Shown here piece by piece: positions 60,229 to 64,000 of a stretch of DNA of 64,000 nucleotides. The DNA comes from Lachnospiraceae bacterium (lineage in GTDB: Bacteria; Bacillota_A; Clostridia; Lachnospirales; Lachnospiraceae). Location: the NCBI GenBank assembly GCA_009911175.1, contig QXWX01000003.1, forward strand, positions 1-64,000, read 5' to 3'. Positions within the stretch are counted from its first letter, which is position 1. Each line of letters opens with the position of its first letter. Below the pieces are notes generated by a model. That model saw nothing but the letters and a program-made list of their open reading frames with translations, was not told the DNA's origin and did not search any database. The translations under genes and the position numbers were made by a program.

Positions 60229-60768
60229 CTACTCTTTTGACAAATCCAGATCCTTTTCTCTGAACTGCCGTCTCACTATTTTTACATTTCCATGATATGT
60301 CTTTTTCAGTGTTTTTACCAGATTGACATATCCAGGATTCGCTTTTAAATCCGGCGTGGAAGAGACAACGATGATTCTCCCGTAAATATGTGCAAACCCT
60401 TTCCAGAAATCTCTGTACAGATTCAGTGTTTCCTGTATCTGCTTTAAAGCTTTCGGGACATCCATCCCCTTGAGTTCAATCAAAATCGCAGAACGTTCCT
60501 GAGAATGAACCACAAACAAAAAGTCGCACTTATTCAGCTTATCCGGCACTGATGAATCCACCACGATAATTCCCCCATCCATCCTGAAAGAAATAACCTG
60601 GTTTTTCATGCTGTTTTCGAGGATATATTTTTTCTTCTTTTCTTCACATTTGATCTCCGAGCGCCTGTCAGCAGATACGATACACCGCTCACTATGGTTG
60701 CCGCACTTTTCAGGATGTTTTCCAGATAACACTTCCTCTACACATAGTTCTAACCTATTACAGATCAT
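60229..60768 (-). CDS. PD-(D/E)XK-like partner of the AAA ATPase
   Basis: 179 residues. The core NKCDFLFVVHSQERSAILIE followed by LKG has an Asp and E-x-K spaced as in PD-(D/E)XK nucleases, then a Gln-rich helix (KALKQIQETLNLY). The N-terminal 55 residues include several cysteines (CVEEV, KCGNHSERC) and may be a small metal site. GGAG precedes the start, which overlaps the ATPase stop by 11 bases, so the two are translated together. Nuclease activity is inferred. Confidence 0.7.
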   Translation of the reverse strand: MICNRLELCVEEVLSGKHPEKCGNHSERCIVSADRRSEIKCEEKKKKYILENSMKNQVISFRMDGGIIVVDSSVPDKLNKCDFLFVVHSQERSAILIELKGMDVPKALKQIQETLNLYRDFWKGFAHIYGRIIVVSSTPDLKANPGYVNLVKTLKKTYHGNVKIVRRQFREKDLDLSKE

Positions 60769-62071
60769 TTTCCATCTCCATATCCATCAGTTTATCCAAT
60801 TCCGAATTTGTAATCGCAGAAACTTCATCAATATAATCCGTATAAATCATATGGCTCTCGGTGTCAAGCAGAGACTCCACTGATCTTTCAAATTTTCCCA
60901 CTTTATATGCCGCAAATGTATCATAAGAAATTCTCAGGTTTTTGGGAATCACATCCTTTTCATTTTTAGTATGCGCTCTTTCTACTTTTCCCGAATACAA
61001 CAAAATGTTAATCGAGGTAAGAACATATGGACTGTGGGTTGTAATAATCACTCTGCTTCCGGTCACATTTGACATCAGAGAAATAAGGCTGACCATATCT
61101 TTTTGCGCAATAGGGAACAGATGTGCTTCCGGTTCTTCTATTATAAAATATGCATCTCTTTTTTCCAAAATAATAGAAAATGCGAGCATTAATATCCACA
61201 AGGCTTCCTGCTGCCCCGAAGAACCATACATCAGCTTTACCCAATGAGAATCATCAAAATAAATCTTTTCTCCATCACTTTCACTGGTATAATCTGCTTT
61301 TAAAATCCTTTTTATCAAACGATATGCATGGTCTAATGCATTATTATTAATCTGCCCTTTGACTGTTTTTGTATAAACCTTCACCATCTCCGGAATTTTA
61401 CTTCCGAATTTACTCCTTGTAGTTCTGATCAGCCTGATAAACTCCTGCATGGTCAGATCCATCTCATCCACCGATACATCCTGAAGCTGTTCCGACATAG
61501 TTGCAAGCAGGCTTCTTCCGGCAGGCACGTATATGATTTCTGATTTATTTCCAAACAGCGAAGACAGCACTACATTTAAGTGCTGCTTCATGACACCCAT
61601 GGCTGTAATATTGTCCATGATCGTGCTCACCTCATAGTCGAGTTTGTTCAGAAACATGTCTGCTGCTTCATTTATCAGAGCATAAATTTCATTTCGAAGA
61701 TCCGTGTCAAAAAAGAACCGTACATACCCGTCCTCATTCAAAAATATACGTATACTTTTTTCCTGAAAAATGTAACGAATCTCAAATCGCTGCATATGCT
61801 TTGTAGTTCCAAAGCAGCCCATAAATTGCTTTGTCATTTTTTTCAAGTAATTATTGAAATATTCGTTCTTATGGTTTTCTGTGAACTGCTCAGAGCTCAT
61901 CAGGAAATCCAGAGTATAATCTCTGATCTTCTGGCAAAAGTAAACGACTCTGCAGATTGTACTTTTTCCTGACGCCTGTGCCCCTATAAAAATCTGGAAT
62001 TTATCATTCAAGTCTATTCTGGCTTCATCAATCGGTCCGAAATTCCGTATCAAAATCTCATTTTTGCCCAT
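60758..62071 (-). CDS. AAA ATPase of the OLD/AAA15 (ABC-like) type
   Basis: About 437 residues. Walker A GAQASGKST (residues about 32-40), ABC-like signature YGSSGQQEA, Walker B IIEEPEAHLF and the His-switch TTHSPYV mark an SMC/OLD-like ATPase with a long helical insertion between. No TOPRIM domain follows. Its partner gene starts 11 bases before its stop. Such ATPases with a nuclease partner are typical of phage defence. The start is unclear: ATG 62071 or a GTG at 62080. The gene is AT-rich relative to the AmrAB gene. Confidence 0.85.
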   Translation of the reverse strand: MGKNEILIRNFGPIDEARIDLNDKFQIFIGAQASGKSTICRVVYFCQKIRDYTLDFLMSSEQFTENHKNEYFNNYLKKMTKQFMGCFGTTKHMQRFEIRYIFQEKSIRIFLNEDGYVRFFFDTDLRNEIYALINEAADMFLNKLDYEVSTIMDNITAMGVMKQHLNVVLSSLFGNKSEIIYVPAGRSLLATMSEQLQDVSVDEMDLTMQEFIRLIRTTRSKFGSKIPEMVKVYTKTVKGQINNNALDHAYRLIKRILKADYTSESDGEKIYFDDSHWVKLMYGSSGQQEALWILMLAFSIILEKRDAYFIIEEPEAHLFPIAQKDMVSLISLMSNVTGSRVIITTHSPYVLTSINILLYSGKVERAHTKNEKDVIPKNLRISYDTFAAYKVGKFERSVESLLDTESHMIYTDYIDEVSAITNSELDKLMDMEMENDL

Positions 62072-62259
62072 AAATCCCACGTTCCTTCCCGAGTAAAATT
62101 CTTAATGCAATGAATCGTTCATCCTGATTATCCCATTTTGCTCTTTTTATTCCCCATCCAATTTATTATTCTATTCCGAACAATTATCATCATTATACAT
62201 TTTTGGGGGCTTCATTTCAACCACATTCCGGAGCTTTTCCCATCGCAAACGGAAGAATA

Positions 62260-62406
62260 GTTACATGTCACACACTGACCAATCACTACGCTGATTGGTC
62301 AGGAGGATGCACATAAAAGCTGGGATTCAGGCCGTCCATTGCCGCAGGCAATTTAAAATGACGGCCTGAGTTACAGGGCACGCCTGGTCAAGGTGTGACC
62401 TGTAAC
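62260..62406 (+). repeat. MITE-like element, family D, intact copy
   Basis: 147 bases with the same terminal inverted repeats as 54939-55085 and only scattered substitutions. Confidence 0.85.
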
Positions 62407-62457
62407 GAAGAATACGTTATTATGAGCACCCGGTCAGGGTGTAAGCAGTAACAAGAG

Positions 62458-62501
62458 GACAGAAAAGGTGAGGAGCCTCTCGGCTCCTCACCTTTTCTGT
62501 C
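62458..62501 (-). terminator. Strong terminator of the P-type ATPase gene
   Basis: Arms of 20 bases (GACAGAAAAGGTGAGGAGCC and its complement) form a long hairpin 9 bases beyond the stop at 62511. Confidence 0.85.
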
Positions 62502-62510
62502 TATTGCTTT

Positions 62511-64000
62511 TTATCCTTCCTCTCCATTCCCCGTCAACACAAACACCTCATGAGCCAGCACCGGGAATGCCGCCAGGATCAGCAGCACGGCCCATTCCTG
62601 CCAGCCAAGGACCGCGGTCCCGAACATCCCCACCAGATAAGGGATCTCCGTGACCGCCATCTGCAGCAGGACTCCCAGCACAAAGGCCGCGGCCAGCACC
62701 GGATTAAAGGTTCGTTTTCCGGAAAATACGGAGGTCCGCACATCCCGCATACCGAGGGCGTGGAAGAGCTGCGACATGCCCAGCACGGTAAACGCGTAGG
62801 TCTGGGCCCGCGCCAGAGCCGCTTCGTTCTGCAGCACCGCCGCAATGTTGGACAAATTGAAGGCTTTCCCACTCTCCGCCAGCACATCCCACGGAATCTT
62901 TAAAAACGCGGTCAGGCTGATGGCCGCGATCAGCAGTCCGTAAAAGACCGTACATGCCAGCCCGCCGTTTGCGAACATGCCCTCCTTCGCGCTCCGGGGC
63001 GGCTCCCGCATCAATGCCTCCTTATCATTTTCATCCACCCCCAGGGCCAGAGCCGGCAGGGAGTCTGTGATCAGGTTGATCCAGAGGATATGGCTGGCCT
63101 TCAGCGGAGCGGCAAGGCCCAGCAGCACCGCCGTAAACATGGTGATGATCTCCCCGAAATTGGAGGAAAGCAGGAACAGCACGGTTTTTTTGATATTTTG
63201 AAAAATACTCCTCCCTTCTTCAATGGCCTTTTCAATGGTGGCAAAATTGTCGTCCGTCAAGATCATGTCGGAGGCATTTTTTGCCACGTCTGTTCCTGAC
63301 ATTCCCATGGAGATGCCGATATCCGCGGTGCGCAGCGACGGCGCGTCATTGACTCCGTCCCCGGTCATGGCAACGATATTGCCGCACTCCTTTAACAGCT
63401 TCACGATCCGTACCTTATGCTCCGGGGAAACTCTGGCAAATACACTGGTTTCTTTTAAACGCACCCGCAGGTTGTGATCCGACAGATTGTCCAGCTCCGC
63501 GCCTGTCAGGCACTGGTCAGGCTTCCTGGCGATCCCCAGTTCCTTTGCAATGGCAAATGCGGTATCTGCATGGTCACCGGTGATCATGATGGTACGCACC
63601 GAGGCTTTGCTGAACTTCTCGACCGCGTCCCTGGCCTCCGGACGGATAGGATCCTTCATCCCTGCCAGGCCGAGAAATACCAGGTCCCGCTCTTTGAGCA
63701 GCGCTTCCGAATCCCCTGTTCCCTCCTTCATGGCCAGCGCCAGGACACGCAGCGCCTGGGATGACATTTCCTCCAGGGCGGCCTGGATCCTCCGGCGCTT
63801 GAGATCCCCAAGGGGCTGGATCCTGCCGCCCAGATAAATTTTTGTGCAGCGTTTCAGCACCACATCGGGCGCTCCTTTTGTAAAAGCGATCAGGCCGCGG
63901 CATTGGTGCACCGTAGTCATCATCTTTCTTGCAGAGTCAAATGCCTGTTCCGACACCCTCGGATACCGGGCTTCCGTCTGTGCCTTCCGGACTCCGCAGT
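62511..64000 (-). CDS. P-type cation ATPase, C-terminal part (runs off the window)
   Basis: The frame stays open to the window end; the N-terminal part with the phosphorylation site DKTGT lies outside. Visible are the N-domain end (FTKGAPDVVLKRC), MITGDHADTAFAIA, the hinge AMTGDGVNDAPSLR and four or more C-terminal helices with LWINLITDSLPALALG. This fits a calcium-type (PMCA/SERCA-like) exporter. The GTG at 63956 is internal, because the frame continues upstream (AQTEARYPRV). Confidence 0.92.
   Translation of the reverse strand, partial: CGVRKAQTEARYPRVSEQAFDSARKMMTTVHQCRGLIAFTKGAPDVVLKRCTKIYLGGRIQPLGDLKRRRIQAALEEMSSQALRVLALAMKEGTGDSEALLKERDLVFLGLAGMKDPIRPEARDAVEKFSKASVRTIMITGDHADTAFAIAKELGIARKPDQCLTGAELDNLSDHNLRVRLKETSVFARVSPEHKVRIVKLLKECGNIVAMTGDGVNDAPSLRTADIGISMGMSGTDVAKNASDMILTDDNFATIEKAIEEGRSIFQNIKKTVLFLLSSNFGEIITMFTAVLLGLAAPLKASHILWINLITDSLPALALGVDENDKEALMREPPRSAKEGMFANGGLACTVFYGLLIAAISLTAFLKIPWDVLAESGKAFNLSNIAAVLQNEAALARAQTYAFTVLGMSQLFHALGMRDVRTSVFSGKRTFNPVLAAAFVLGVLLQMAVTEIPYLVGMFGTAVLGWQEWAVLLILAAFPVLAHEVFVLTGNGEEG

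Overview
The window comes from a low-to-mid GC Firmicute, most likely a gut Lachnospiraceae (Clostridia). The evidence is the gene content: rpsF-ssb-rpsR, gdpP-rplI-dnaB, mutS2, YesM/AraC-type two-component pairs beside sugar ABC transporters, lipoprotein solute-binding proteins, a 2[4Fe-4S] ferredoxin and a class B sortase. Strong AGGAGG ribosome binding sites support this. Species cannot be named from sequence alone. No rRNA, tRNA, CRISPR array, intact transposase or phage structural gene was found.

Layout. 0-6 kb: DUF4268 protein, RNA methyltransferase RlmD, exoribonuclease YhaM, a membrane HtrA-like protein that has lost its catalytic triad, and a truncated LacI regulator. 6-11 kb: mutS2 with an OmpR-type two-component pair, then a small conserved-looking protein. 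11-18.6 kb: two orphan solute-binding lipoproteins, ferredoxin, a hybrid sensor kinase and a MerR regulator. 18.7-26.7 kb: core replication and translation genes (dnaB, rplI, gdpP, rpsR, ssb, rpsF), DUF951, sortase B and an LUD protein. 26.8-37 kb: a minus-strand accessory block with a complete Pnkp/Hen1 RNA repair pair, an ADP-ribosylglycohydrolase, a PD-(D/E)XK-like protein, several unknown proteins and an HTH regulator. 37-42 kb: XRE regulator, a protein ending in a FliG C-terminal-like domain with a shorter paralog, an RNase J-like metallo-hydrolase, and hicAB flanked by duplicated gene tails. 42-50.5 kb: Gfo/Idh/MocA oxidoreductase, then a sugar ABC importer with its YesM/AraC-type sensor and regulator. 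50.6-56 kb: paralog of the small protein, MNT/HEPN relics, esterase and truncated MFS transporter, Phd/ParE toxin-antitoxin and GNAT. 56-64 kb: HAD phosphatase, membrane protein, AmmeMemoRadiSam genes (A and B fused), an AAA ATPase with a small PD-(D/E)XK-like partner, and the 3' part of a P-type cation ATPase.

Two themes cut across the window. First, at least five families of short intergenic repeats are scattered through it, two of them MITE-like with terminal inverted repeats. Second, several ordinary proteins carry in-frame low-complexity or tandem-repeat insertions (RlmD, a solute-binding protein, MerR, Hen1, an unknown protein, an AraC-type regulator).

The best candidates for undescribed biology are the RNA repair/ADP-ribose block, the FliG-C-like protein pair outside any flagellar context, the AAA ATPase plus nuclease-like pair, and two distant small genes that share both sequence and promoter architecture. 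All functions are inferred from motifs read by eye; no database search was run.
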